From NCBI RefSeq assembly GCF_041435015.1, contig NZ_CP107989.1:9300001-9364000 (forward strand): a stretch of 64,000 nt of DNA. Reading direction: 5' to 3'. The notes beneath the pieces were generated by a model. The model was given only the letters and a program-made list of their open reading frames with translations, was not told the DNA's origin and did not search any database. The position numbers were made by a program, and so were the translations under genes. Below, one piece after another: positions 43,278-52,006 of the stretch. The stretch's first letter is position 1. Every line of letters begins with the position of its first letter. The stretch is from Streptomyces canus (GTDB lineage: Bacteria > Actinomycetota > Actinomycetes > Streptomycetales > Streptomycetaceae).

Positions 43278-44417
43278 TCAGCGAGTGCCGACCGCCGCGC
43301 GCACGGCCCGACGGGCCAGCTGGCAGTCGTCGTGCAGCCGCCTCAGCAGCAGCCGCTGTTCCTCGCCGGACGGCGCAGCACCCGGGTGGGCCGCGCCCGG
43401 TGCCGCCGGGGTCGCGTCGTGCATCGAACGCTGCACGGCCGTCTCGTAGGTACGGATCTCACGAGTCAGGACGAGCATCAGGTTCACCAGGAAGGCGTCC
43501 CGCGAGGCGGGGCCCGCCGACTGGGCGATCTGGCTGATCTGACGGCGGGCCACCGGGGCGTCGCCGAGGACCGACCACAGCGTCGCCAGATCGTAGCCCG
43601 GCAGATACCAGCCCGCGTGCTCCCAGTCCACCAGCACTGGACCGGCCGGTGAGAGCAGGATGTTCGAGAGCAGCGCATCGCCGTGGCAGAACTGGCCCAT
43701 GCCCTGTCGGCCCCCCGAGTGGGCGATGCCGTGCAGCAGCTTCTGCAGGTCGCCCATGTCCCGGTCGGTCAGCAGTCCCAGCTCGTGGTAGCGGGAGATG
43801 CGGGCCGCGTAGTCGAGGGGGGCGTTGAAGGTGCCCGCGGGCGGACGCCAGGCGTTGAGCCGGCACACCGCGCCGAGCGCCGCCCTGATGTCCGCGCGCG
43901 GCGGGGCTTCGGCCGGATGCCGGTGCAGAGCCGCCACCCGGCCGGGCATCCGCTCGATGACCAGGGTGCAGTTGTCCGGGTCCGCCGCGATCAGCCGCGG
44001 GACGCGCACCGGGGGCCGGTGCCGGACGAACGAACGGTATGCGGCTATTTCGTGCCGGATCCGCTCGGCCCATACGGGGGAGTGGTCGAGTAAGCACTTG
44101 GCGACAGCCGTGCTGCGTCCCGTCGTACCGACCAGGAGCACGGAGCGTCCGCTGCGGCGCAGCACCTGCACCGGGGCGAACTCCGGGCAGATCCGGTGCA
44201 CCGACGCGATCGCCGTGCGCAGCTGGGCGCCCTGGGGGCCGGACAAGTCGAGTCTCCCGCTGAGCGGTTGGGTGCCGAGCCCCGGAACGCGCCGCGTCCT
44301 GCCCGTACCCGGTACGGGGGCCGTCGGACGCGCGGGGTCGAGGTAGGGGCCACCGCCCGCCGGGCGGAGATGCGGCGACCGGGGCGGGGCGGACACAGAG
44401 GACGATGCTGCGTACAT
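43278..44417 (-). CDS. APH-family phosphotransferase-like protein with a TTA codon
   Basis: A 379-residue APH/choline-kinase-fold protein. The catalytic loop is [13 protein letters not shown] and the metal segment [20 protein letters not shown]. About 70 residues of Pro/Gly-rich sequence precede the domain, so the start could lie further in. Codon 109 is TTA (plus-strand TAA at 44091-44093, in KCLLDH), which needs the bldA tRNA, so expression should be limited to development. It is divergent from the NsdA-like regulator and ends in a strong terminator. The substrate is unknown. Confidence 0.85.
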   Translation of the reverse strand: MYAASSSVSAPPRSPHLRPAGGGPYLDPARPTAPVPGTGRTRRVPGLGTQPLSGRLDLSGPQGAQLRTAIASVHRICPEFAPVQVLRRSGRSVLLVGTTGRSTAVAKCLLDHSPVWAERIRHEIAAYRSFVRHRPPVRVPRLIAADPDNCTLVIERMPGRVAALHRHPAEAPPRADIRAALGAVCRLNAWRPPAGTFNAPLDYAARISRYHELGLLTDRDMGDLQKLLHGIAHSGGRQGMGQFCHGDALLSNILLSPAGPVLVDWEHAGWYLPGYDLATLWSVLGDAPVARRQISQIAQSAGPASRDAFLVNLMLVLTREIRTYETAVQRSMHDATPAAPGAAHPGAAPSGEEQRLLLRRLHDDCQLARRAVRAAVGTR

Positions 44418-44580
44418 GGGCGAGACAGATCCCTTCGTGTGCCTGCTGTGCCTGGAGAAGCAGTGCGCTGCCCGACCCGGAACACGGGGTGCACCCTGGG
44501 GAATGTCCCAGTGAGGTCCGGGTCGGGGTGGCGCGTTCCTACCTCACCGCAGACGCGCACTGGCACACCATCTGGCGCAC

Positions 44581-44633
44581 CCTGGCGAACCCTGGCGAAT
44601 AGTCCCGGAGCAACTGACACGGGGCTACTGTCA
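44581..44633. promoter_or_regulatory. direct and inverted repeats upstream of the NsdA-like gene
   Basis: CCTGGCGAA is repeated at 44581-44589 and 44591-44599 (10-bp period), followed by TGACA (44615-44619) and TGTCA (44629-44633), an inverted pair nine bases apart. They lie 28-80 bp before GTG 44661. Regulatory use is inferred from position only. Confidence 0.35.
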
Positions 44634-44660
44634 ACTCAGCCGAGTACCTGGGGGCTTGAT

Positions 44661-46154
44661 GTGAGCGGACAACCCAACACCCGACTTTCGGACCTGTTCG
44701 GCCTCGCCGGCTGGTCCAAGGGTGAACTCGCGAGGCTGGTCAACCGGCAGGCGGCGGCCATGGGCCATCCGCAGCTCTCGACCGACACCTCGCGGGTGCG
44801 GCGGTGGATCGACATGGGAGAGATCCCGCGCGATCCGGTGCCGCGGGTGCTGGCGGCTCTGTTCACCGAGCGTCTCGGCCGTGTCGTGACCATTGAGGAC
44901 CTCGGTCTGGTCCGGCACGGGCGTACGGGGAAACGGCAGGGCGACGGGAGCGTGGAACATCCCGACGGCATGCCGTGGGCGCCCGACCGAACCGCCGCGG
45001 TCCTCACCGAATTCACGGGAATGGACCTCATGCTCAACCGACGCGGCTTGGTGGGCGCGGGTGCCGCGCTCACCGCGGGATCCGTACTCAGCAGTGCCAT
45101 GCACGACTGGCTGCACACCGATCCGGCCCTCACCGCCGATGCCCCCCAGTTCGACGACCCCCTGCACGCCGACCCCGCTGGGTTCGACCGCTACGAGGCC
45201 GCCCCCATCGGGTCGCAGGAGATCGAGGAACTGGAGCGCTCGGTCGAGGTGTTCCGGGCCTGGGACGCGGCCCGCGGCGGCGGGCTGCAACGCAAGGCGG
45301 TCGTGGGCCAGCTCAACGAGGTGGGCGGCATGCTCGCCTACCGGCAGCCCGACCATCTCCAGCGGCGCCTGTGGGGCGTCGCCGCCAACCTGGCCGTCCT
45401 CGCGGGCTGGATGTCCCACGACGTGGGCCTCGAACCGACGGCTCAGAAGTACTTCGTCATCGCCGCCCATGCCGCGAGAGAGGGCGGTGACCGGCCCCGC
45501 GCCGGCGAGGCGCTCTCCCGTGCGGCCCGCCAGATGGTGCACCTGGGCCGGCCCGACGACGCACTCGACCTGATGAAGCTCGCCCGGTCCGGCTCCGGCG
45601 AACAGGTGCTGCCCCGCACCAGGGCGATGCTCTACACCATCGAGGCCTGGGCACAGGCTTCCATGGGCAAGGGCCAGGCGATGCGCCGCACCCTCGGACA
45701 GGCGGAGGACCTCTTCGTCTCCGACAAGAGCGACGTGCCACCGCCGAGCTGGATGCAGACCTTCAAGGAGGAGGACCTGTACGGCATGCAGGCCCTGGCC
45801 TACCGCACGCTGGCGGAGCACGATCCGAGTGCGGCCGCGCACGCCCAGCACTACGCGGAGAAGGCCCTCGCCCTGCGGGTCGACGGACGGCAGCGGTCGA
45901 AGATCTTCGACTTCCTGTCGATGGCCTCGGCCTGCTTCATCGCCGACGACCCCGAACAGGCGGACCGCTATGCGCGGCTGGCGCTGGTGTCGATGGGCTC
46001 CAACTCCTCGCACCGCACCTGGGACCGGCTGCGTCAGATGTACCGGCTCACCGCCGAGTACTCCAGCTACCCGAAGATCAACGAGCTGCGCGAGGAGATC
46101 AGGCAGGCACTGCCGAAGCCGAAGGGAAGGGGTGGCAACAGCGCTCGGGCGTGA
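44661..46154 (+). CDS. NsdA-like TPR regulator of development
   Basis: A 497-residue protein matching the Streptomyces NsdA/sporulation-associated family. The N-terminal XRE-like region contains SDLFGLAGWSKGELARLVNR and TDTSRVRRWIDMGEIPRDPV; a Gly/Ala-rich segment sits near 130-145; the remainder is TPR-like helices (AQKYFVIAAHAAREGGDRPR, AQHYAEKALALRVDG). NsdA in S. coelicolor represses sporulation and antibiotic production. Whether this is the orthologue or a paralogue cannot be settled, as the usual nsdA neighbours are absent. It converges with the PP2C gene, with five bases between. Confidence 0.85.
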   Translation: MSGQPNTRLSDLFGLAGWSKGELARLVNRQAAAMGHPQLSTDTSRVRRWIDMGEIPRDPVPRVLAALFTERLGRVVTIEDLGLVRHGRTGKRQGDGSVEHPDGMPWAPDRTAAVLTEFTGMDLMLNRRGLVGAGAALTAGSVLSSAMHDWLHTDPALTADAPQFDDPLHADPAGFDRYEAAPIGSQEIEELERSVEVFRAWDAARGGGLQRKAVVGQLNEVGGMLAYRQPDHLQRRLWGVAANLAVLAGWMSHDVGLEPTAQKYFVIAAHAAREGGDRPRAGEALSRAARQMVHLGRPDDALDLMKLARSGSGEQVLPRTRAMLYTIEAWAQASMGKGQAMRRTLGQAEDLFVSDKSDVPPPSWMQTFKEEDLYGMQALAYRTLAEHDPSAAAHAQHYAEKALALRVDGRQRSKIFDFLSMASACFIADDPEQADRYARLALVSMGSNSSHRTWDRLRQMYRLTAEYSSYPKINELREEIRQALPKPKGRGGNSARA

Positions 46155-46159
46155 GCTTG

Positions 46160-47590
46160 TTATGCAGTCACCTTCGCGATGAGCACGCAGGCGTCGTCCT
46201 CGCGCTCGGTCTCGCCGAACTCCTCCATGACCATGCGCACACAGTCCTGTGCGGTGCGCGCCCCGTCGAAACGGGGGGCCAGGTCGAGGAGCCGGTTCAC
46301 GGCAGCCGTACTGCTGCGCCCGGGTACCAGTCCGTCCGTGTGCAGCAGGAGCAGGTCGCCCGGTTCGAGGGTCTCCTCGGCCTGCGCGTAGACGGCTCCG
46401 GAGGTCGCGCCGAGGAGCACGCCGTCGGGTGAGTTCAGCCTGCGCCCCGTCCCGCTCCGGAACAGCAGCGGGGCGGGGTGCCCGGCCTGCGCCCAGACCA
46501 GGGTGCGGGTCTTGGGACGGTAGCGGCAGCAGACCGCGCTGCCGAGAGCCGGCTGCACGGTGGCGTCGAGCAACTGGTTGAGCAGCGACATCAGTTGGCC
46601 GGGTTGGGTGCCCGCCATCGCCATGCCGCGCACGGCGCCGAGGAGGGTCGCCATGCCGGAGGCCACGGCGACTCCGTGCCCGGTGAGGTCGCCGACGCTC
46701 AGCAGGGTCTCGCCGTCGGCCAGTTCGAGTGCGTCGTACCAGTCGCCGCCGATCAGGGCGCTGGCCGACGACGGTAGATAGTGGGCGGCCAGGTCCAGGG
46801 TCTCGGTGCCCTGGTGCGGGAGCCGCAGGGAGCCACGCCACGGCGGCAGCACGGCCTCCTGCAGCTCGACCGCGAGCCGGTGCTCGCTCTGCGCGCGCTG
46901 CCTCTGGCGTTGTAACGAGTCACGGGTCTCGCTCACCGCCCGTTCACTGCGCCGCAGTTCGCTGACGTCCCGCAGCACGGCCCACATCGAGGCGGTGCTG
47001 TCGTCGGCGCCGAGCACGGGCTCGCCCATCATGTGGACGGTGCGCACCTCGCCGTCCGGGCGCACGACACGGAACTCGCCGTCTATGCGTTTGGCATCGA
47101 CCAGACAGTCCGTGACCATGCCCGTCAGTGTCGGCCGGTCCTCGTCGAGCACCAGGGAAGGGAGTTCGTCGAGGGTGAGCGGGGGAGCTGTGCGGTCGCG
47201 GCCGAGTATCTCGTACAGCTCCCCGGACCAACTCGCCTCGTCCGTAAGGAGGTTCCACTCCGCGCTGCCGACCCGGCTGAGCAGCGAGCCGCGCCGGGGA
47301 GCGGGCGGCGCGGTTCGCGCGGCGGACTGTGCCCCGGGTACCGACGGCACGGGCGGCGGGCCTTCCCGCAGCTGCGCCAAGTGCTCGTCCAGATCGGTGA
47401 GTTGGTGAAGTGCGAGGTCGTACAGCGCGCGCTGCCAGCGCTCCTGGGGGTCCGAACCGTCACTGGGCGCGTCCCGTCGTACGGCGTCCACATCGCCCTT
47501 GAGCCGCCGTGTCTGCGAAATCAGCGCGTCGACCGAGCCGCGTCCTGGCGGCTGGGCGGCGGGGTGGTCCGCGGAGAGGTGGGACGGCAT
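46160..47590 (-). CDS. PAS-domain PP2C/SpoIIE-type phosphatase with a TTA codon
   Basis: A 476-residue cytoplasmic signalling phosphatase. A PAS domain (about 120-245; SAEWNLLTDEASWSGELYEI ... FRVVRPDGEVRTVHMMGEPV) is followed by a short coiled linker and a SpoIIE-like PP2C domain (about 275-475; GGDWYDALELADGETLLSVG, AGHPAPLLF, EREDDACVLIAKV). Such enzymes dephosphorylate anti-anti-sigma proteins and so free sigma factors. Codon 226 is TTA (plus-strand TAA at 46913-46915), implying bldA control. ATG 47590 has GGAG six bases upstream. A perfect TGGCATATGCCA palindrome is about 120 bp upstream. Confidence 0.9.
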   Translation of the reverse strand: MPSHLSADHPAAQPPGRGSVDALISQTRRLKGDVDAVRRDAPSDGSDPQERWQRALYDLALHQLTDLDEHLAQLREGPPPVPSVPGAQSAARTAPPAPRRGSLLSRVGSAEWNLLTDEASWSGELYEILGRDRTAPPLTLDELPSLVLDEDRPTLTGMVTDCLVDAKRIDGEFRVVRPDGEVRTVHMMGEPVLGADDSTASMWAVLRDVSELRRSERAVSETRDSLQRQRQRAQSEHRLAVELQEAVLPPWRGSLRLPHQGTETLDLAAHYLPSSASALIGGDWYDALELADGETLLSVGDLTGHGVAVASGMATLLGAVRGMAMAGTQPGQLMSLLNQLLDATVQPALGSAVCCRYRPKTRTLVWAQAGHPAPLLFRSGTGRRLNSPDGVLLGATSGAVYAQAEETLEPGDLLLLHTDGLVPGRSSTAAVNRLLDLAPRFDGARTAQDCVRMVMEEFGETEREDDACVLIAKVTA

Positions 47591-48018
47591 GACGCACTCC
47601 GATGCGGGGACGGTTCGGCCTGGGCGGGGCGGAGGGACCGTTACGACTGTTGCACAGGGCGCGACGCGCTGTAAGGGATTTGGCAGCACACGATACGGTG
47701 GTGCTTCTGGCATATGCCACAGTCTTCGCAGAGGGATCGGGCGGAGCGTGTCGTCTACGCCCTTTGATGGTGCAAGTCGTAGGCGCTGTACGCGACTTGG
47801 TGGGTCGGTGGGGTGTCCGATCCGGTGTTCATCTGCGTGTTCGACGGTCCTTTGTTCTAAGGAGTCTGGCAAGACCTCGTGGTGAAGTCGAGGAATCTTG
47901 CCATGTGACGCAGGTCACATTAATTCACCCCCGTTCAGGCGTAATGCAAACGCCACTTGCGAGGTCGTAAGTACACATCGGCACAACCGGCCGACCTCTC
48001 GCCCGCAGTGGAGACCGT
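47591..48018. promoter_or_regulatory. 428-bp divergent regulatory region with Crp-type and palindromic sites
   Basis: Between the PP2C gene and the SsgA-like gene no reading frame is convincing. It contains the palindrome TGGCATATGCCA (47708-47719) nearer the phosphatase and a consensus Crp site (47903-47920) nearer the SsgA-like gene. The size suits two separately regulated promoters. Confidence 0.6.
47903..47920. promoter_or_regulatory. consensus Crp (cAMP receptor) site
   Basis: ATGTGA-CGCAGG-TCACAT: the TGTGA (47904-47908) and TCACA (47915-47919) arms with N6 match the enterobacterial consensus, and GTG-N6-G-N-CAC matches the Streptomyces Crp motif. It lies 99 bp before ATG 48019. Streptomyces Crp governs germination, development and antibiotic genes. 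Confidence 0.7.
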
Positions 48019-48432
48019 ATGGACACGACCCTCGAGCAGCCCGCCCCTGCCCGGCTGATCACCGCGGAGAACCAGGAACTGCCCGTCCCCGCCATCCTGC
48101 GCTACGACTCCACCGACCCGCTGGCCGTCTGTGTCGACTTCCCGCCCGAGGTCTCCCTGGACGGACAGGCAGTGACCTGGACCTTCGCCCGTACCCTGCT
48201 GGAGGAGGGGCTGCGGGGGCCGGCCGGCGGCGGGGACGTGCACCTCTGGCCGTGCGGCCGGAGCACGACGGTCGTGGAGTTCCACTCGCCGTATGGTCTC
48301 GCCCTCCTCCAGTTCGGCACGCCCGCCCTGCGAAGCTTCCTGCTCCGCACCTATGCGGTGGTCGACGCAGGGCAGGAGGACCTCGGCGAGGCCGTCGAAC
48401 AGGGGCTCAGCGCGCTCTTCGGGGGTGTCTGA
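48019..48432 (+). CDS. SsgA-like sporulation/cell-division protein (SALP)
   Basis: A 137-residue SALP, a family confined to morphologically complex actinomycetes that guides septum placement and wall remodelling during sporulation. Family features are PVPAILRYDSTDPLAVCVDF near the start, WTFARTLLEEGLRGPAGGGD and VHLWPCGRSTTVVEF, then an LL-F-LL-T tail. The length equals that of SsgB, but the sequence is not SsgB itself, so no symbol is given. A Crp site stands upstream. It converges with the baeRF gene 16 bp away. Confidence 0.88.
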   Translation: MDTTLEQPAPARLITAENQELPVPAILRYDSTDPLAVCVDFPPEVSLDGQAVTWTFARTLLEEGLRGPAGGGDVHLWPCGRSTTVVEFHSPYGLALLQFGTPALRSFLLRTYAVVDAGQEDLGEAVEQGLSALFGGV

Positions 48433-48448
48433 GTGGCGTAGGGCGGTC

Positions 48449-49546
48449 TCAGTACCGCAGCACCCCCGCGATGCCGTCGGATCCTCCCAGCGTGCCGTCC
48501 GGTACGAAACGGACCTCGGCACCGGTCTCCAGGCATTGTTCGACGATCTCGTCCACGATGTCCTCGCGGGCGTCGAGGTCGCCGCTCTCGGCCGGCATCA
48601 GATGGTCGCCGCCCGCATCGCGGACCGTGACCCGGTAGTTCTCCTCGACGGCCAGCAATCGCAGTCGACCCTCCCGGGCGCTCTGCCAGATCTCGTCGAC
48701 ACCGGCCGCGAACGCCCTCCGTCCGCGCGCCGCTTCGAGCTCCAGGGTCACCGCGTCGGTGCTCCTGCGGGCTTCCGCGGCGACCAGTGGCCGGACCGCA
48801 TGCCAGACCGCGTCCGGGGTGCCGTGCGCGAGACCGCCGTGCGGGACGTGCACCGCGTCCTTGGTGACGCTGCCGACGTCGTCCAGCGCGGACAGTGCCG
48901 CGGTCTCGCCGGTGATGTACAGCGGCCGCGGGTCCTCGCGCAGGAGCTTGGCCAGCGCCGTGTCGGTGTCCCGCAGGAAGTGCCGCGTGTCCTCGTCCCG
49001 GAACGTGCTCGGCATGTCACCGATCCGCTCCAGGCGCTCGGAGTCGAAATTCTCGCGGGTCCTGGTCAGCGGAAAGCCGCCGGCCCGGTGCTCGGTGACA
49101 CGGTCGACGCCGCCGTTCCACAGTGTGGCGCGGTCGGCCGAGACCGACAGGACCCAGAACGGGCGCTCCGAGGCCTGGGCGGAGACGAGGTTGCGGGTCA
49201 GGAAGGTGTCCGAGAGCACCACGCGCTCCGGTACGGCACGGGACAGGGACCACACCTGGTGCTCGCCCGGAGCGGCGAAGATCACCAGACCGTCCTCGGT
49301 ATGGGAAAGATCGATCTCGGCGAGGGCCAGGTCGAGCTGCCGGACGACATCGGCGCGCCGCTCCCGGGGGACCGCCGGGTCGGCCTCCAGCTGTTTCTTG
49401 GCCTCGGCCACCACATTGCGCAGCCGGACCGGGTCCTGGGCGTTCTCGGGTTCACGGCGGTGGGTCGGCGTGAGTACGGACACCGCCGGATAGGCGCGCG
49501 GTCGGCGCAGTTCGGAGAGGGTCGCAGGGCTGAGTGCGTGCTCCAT
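48449..49546 (-). CDS. bacterial eRF1-like (baeRF) family protein
   Basis: A 365-residue cytoplasmic protein of the bacterial archaeo-eukaryotic release-factor group (PAVSVLTPTHRREPENAQDP at the N-terminus; ALSALDDVGSVTKDAVHVPH and EARGRRAFAAGVDEI later). The C-terminal DLDAREDIVDEIVEQCLETG and VRFVPDGTLGGSDGIAGVLR are like the eRF1/Pelota domain-3 fold. The family is predicted to act on ribosomes or stalled translation; no catalytic residue can be named. ATG 49546 is the start. Confidence 0.75.
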   Translation of the reverse strand: MEHALSPATLSELRRPRAYPAVSVLTPTHRREPENAQDPVRLRNVVAEAKKQLEADPAVPRERRADVVRQLDLALAEIDLSHTEDGLVIFAAPGEHQVWSLSRAVPERVVLSDTFLTRNLVSAQASERPFWVLSVSADRATLWNGGVDRVTEHRAGGFPLTRTRENFDSERLERIGDMPSTFRDEDTRHFLRDTDTALAKLLREDPRPLYITGETAALSALDDVGSVTKDAVHVPHGGLAHGTPDAVWHAVRPLVAAEARRSTDAVTLELEAARGRRAFAAGVDEIWQSAREGRLRLLAVEENYRVTVRDAGGDHLMPAESGDLDAREDIVDEIVEQCLETGAEVRFVPDGTLGGSDGIAGVLRY

Positions 49547-49913
49547 AACAGCACCATAGGGCCGATCGGCCGATCAGGCATTTGGGGCAACTTGATCGGG
49601 CACTCAGGGCATTCCTCGGGCTGCCGGCGCTGCCGGCGCTGCGGGTCGTCGGGACCGGCGGGGATGTGTACGCCTCCGAACGCCAACGCTGCTGCGCAAG
49701 GCCGGCATGGGCGTCATCACCATCGTCGGTGCCGAACCGGGGCGCGGCCGGGGCGGCGGGCACCGTACGACCTGCCCGATCGTGCGGATCCGGTGGAGTT
49801 CTGACCACGTCGATGCGGCTTCGGCCGGGCGCGGCAGCCACCGTCGGGTGGTCTTCAACTCCTCGGCCGTCTCGCTCCGTTCACTCATGCCGGGATCGCG
49901 GACGGAGTGGATC
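49547..49913. other. 367-bp intergenic stretch, no gene recognised
   Basis: Lies between two minus-strand genes. A minus-strand frame from 49888 to 49604 is open (starts [17 protein letters not shown]) but becomes Arg/Pro-rich and matches nothing recognised. Presumably holds the promoter of the baeRF gene. Confidence 0.4.
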
Positions 49914-51500
49914 TCAGTCGTCGCGTTCGGGCCCGCAGGAGCTGCCGTCGGGCGGGAGACTGCCGTACAGCAGGAAGTCGTCGACCTTGCGGTGCACGCA
50001 CGTGGAGGAGCCGTAACCTGTGTGGCCCTCGCCCTTGTTGTCGAGGACCACGGCCGAGTCGCCGAGGCGCTTGGCGGTCTCCACGGTCCAGCGGTACGGC
50101 GTCGCGGGGTCGCCGCGGGTGCCGACGAGGAGCATCTTCGGGGCGTGGACGTCGCGCACCTTCTCGCGGATGAAGTCGGTGCCCTTCGGGCGGCCGTAGC
50201 AGATCAGGTACTCGGTGAGCCGGTAGCGGCCGAAGACCGGCGACGCCTGATCGTAGGCGGCGCGCAGCCGGGCCAGGTCCTTGGTGATCCGGTCGGCGCC
50301 GGGGCGGTCGGGATCGTCCGCGCAGTTGACCGCCATCAGCGCCGCCGGAAGATTGTCGAGCGGTACGTCCTCCACGTCGGTGAGGGTGCTGTGCGTCGGG
50401 TCGTCGGAGGGAGCGTGCGCGCGGGTGAGGACATCGGAGCCGCCGCCCGTGAAGCCGAGGACGCCCGCCGTGTCGCCCTGCTCCACCAGCTCGGCGAGCG
50501 CCCGCTCCAGCGAGGGCCACAGATCCTTGCTGTAGAGGGCCTGGCCGATGGCGCCCACCAGGTCCTGTCCGGTGAAGTCGGGGCCGAAGCCCGTCGGCAC
50601 CGGATCCTCGTCCAGCGATGCCACGAGCTGCAGGACCTGTTGCCGGGCGCCGCGCGCGTCGGTGCCGAACGGACAGGCGATGTCCTTCACGCACCAGTCG
50701 ACGAAGTCCTCCAGCGCCGTCTGCTGCCCGGCGGCGCCCGCCACGCCCTGTTCGGCCAGCGGCTCGGTGAGGGTGTCCACGCCGTCCAGCACCAGCCGGC
50801 CCACCTTCTTGGGGAACTGGGCCGCGTAGACCGCGCCGAGCCGGCTGCCGTACGAGAAGCCGAGGTAGTTGAGCTTCTTGTCGCCGAGGGCCTGGCGCAT
50901 GACGTCCAGATCGCGGGAGACGTTCACCGTGCCGATGTGCGGGAGCACGGGCCCGGAGTGCTTGGTGCACTGGTCGGCGGCCTTCCGCAACGTCCCGAGC
51001 ACGGCCTGCGGGTCCTGGTCGAAGGCGGTGTCGTCGTCGGTGGCCGCGAGCGCCTGGTCGGTGCCGTTGCCACAACTGACCGGGGAGGACCTGCCGACAC
51101 CGCGCGGATCGAAGGACACCACGTCGTACTCGTCCGTGAGGGCCATGAAGTCGTCGCCGTCGGCCGCGAGGGCGGGCACGCCCGCGCCGCCCGGGCCGCC
51201 GAAGTTCAGCAGCACCGAGCCACGCTTGTGCTTGGTCGTGGCCCGGTAGCGGGCGAGTGCCAGTTCGAGGGTGCCCGCGCGGGGCTTGGCGTAGTCGAGG
51301 GGAACAGTGACCTTTCCGCACTGCAGGTCCTTCGGGGCCTCCATGCCCACGCACTTCGACCACTTGATCTTCTGGCGGTAGAAGCGCGACAGGTCCGGTC
51401 CGGAGCCGTCCGTGACCATGGACGGCAGTCCGGCGCCGAGCAGGGCCAGCCCCACGGCTCCGGAGAGAGCGCATCGCCGCCTCGTCACCTTGGCGAGCAT
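49914..51500 (-). CDS. secreted TAP-family alpha/beta-hydrolase peptidase
   Basis: A 528-residue exported serine peptidase of the tripeptidyl-aminopeptidase group (Streptomyces Tap/Slp relatives). A signal-like N-terminus ([20 protein letters not shown]) is followed by the oxyanion motif [21 protein letters not shown], the nucleophile elbow GFSYGS, the acid in [13 protein letters not shown] and the catalytic His in [11 protein letters not shown] 51500 is preferred to ATG 51512 because GGAGG lies five bases before it. It removes short peptides from N-termini outside the cell. Confidence 0.9.
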   Translation of the reverse strand: MLAKVTRRRCALSGAVGLALLGAGLPSMVTDGSGPDLSRFYRQKIKWSKCVGMEAPKDLQCGKVTVPLDYAKPRAGTLELALARYRATTKHKRGSVLLNFGGPGGAGVPALAADGDDFMALTDEYDVVSFDPRGVGRSSPVSCGNGTDQALAATDDDTAFDQDPQAVLGTLRKAADQCTKHSGPVLPHIGTVNVSRDLDVMRQALGDKKLNYLGFSYGSRLGAVYAAQFPKKVGRLVLDGVDTLTEPLAEQGVAGAAGQQTALEDFVDWCVKDIACPFGTDARGARQQVLQLVASLDEDPVPTGFGPDFTGQDLVGAIGQALYSKDLWPSLERALAELVEQGDTAGVLGFTGGGSDVLTRAHAPSDDPTHSTLTDVEDVPLDNLPAALMAVNCADDPDRPGADRITKDLARLRAAYDQASPVFGRYRLTEYLICYGRPKGTDFIREKVRDVHAPKMLLVGTRGDPATPYRWTVETAKRLGDSAVVLDNKGEGHTGYGSSTCVHRKVDDFLLYGSLPPDGSSCGPERDD

Positions 51501-51589
51501 CCATGCCTCCAAGGACGCCCATCGGCGCCCTCGATCACGATAAGCGGCCGTTCTACGGGCCGCCTCCGGGGAGCGCGATCACGGAATGT

Positions 51590-52005
51590 GCCCGGCTCTG
51601 TGCTCGCTCGATGCGCCTGAGCCGGCCTATGCCGGACCTGTCCAGCTCGCCGCGCGATGCTGCGCTCGCCCGCGGCCCTTCGGGGTACGGCGACCGGTTC
51701 ACCCCCGCTCGCGCGCCGGGCGATGTCCCGCTCGCCTGCGGTGTCGGCCGTGCGGTGCGGTGCTTATGCCCGGTCGTTCGTCGGCCTGTCCCGCTCGCTC
51801 TCGGCTGTCCCGCGCGAGACGCCATGCTCACGCCGGGTCGTCCCCATGGGTCTGTCCCGCTTGGCCTCGGCTGTCGGCTGCGCGGTGCCGCGTCCGTCCT
51901 GTGCCCTCCGCTGTACGGTCACCCCGGCCTCCGCCGTACAACCGCCCCCGTCCTCCTCCGCGCGGCTCTGCGCTCGCCCCCGGCCCTTCGCCGTGCGACA
52001 ACCCG
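51590..52005. repeat. degenerate repeat tract, adenine-poor on the plus strand
   Basis: TGCGCTCGCCCGCGGCCCTT (51661) recurs diverged at 51969, and TGTCCCGCT(C/T)G followed by CTCGGCTGTC recurs near 51725, 51787 and 51853 (about 62-66 bp). By eye, A makes up about 6% of the plus strand at 51601-51960. It begins just past the stop of the minus-strand methyltransferase, like the stronger tract at 17990-18475 past the minus-strand SDR gene. No coding function is seen. Confidence 0.6.
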
Positions 52006-52006
52006 C

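Noticed and set aside
44416..44514. Small plus-strand frame (32 residues) with CLLCLEKQC before the NsdA-like gene
   Set aside because: The Cys pattern is suggestive, but there is no ribosome site, it overlaps the start of the divergent gene, and nothing similar is recalled.
49604..49888. Minus-strand frame starting [12 protein letters not shown]
   Set aside because: Plausible start, but it turns Arg/Pro-rich, lacks a recognised family and has a weak ribosome site; left as intergenic.
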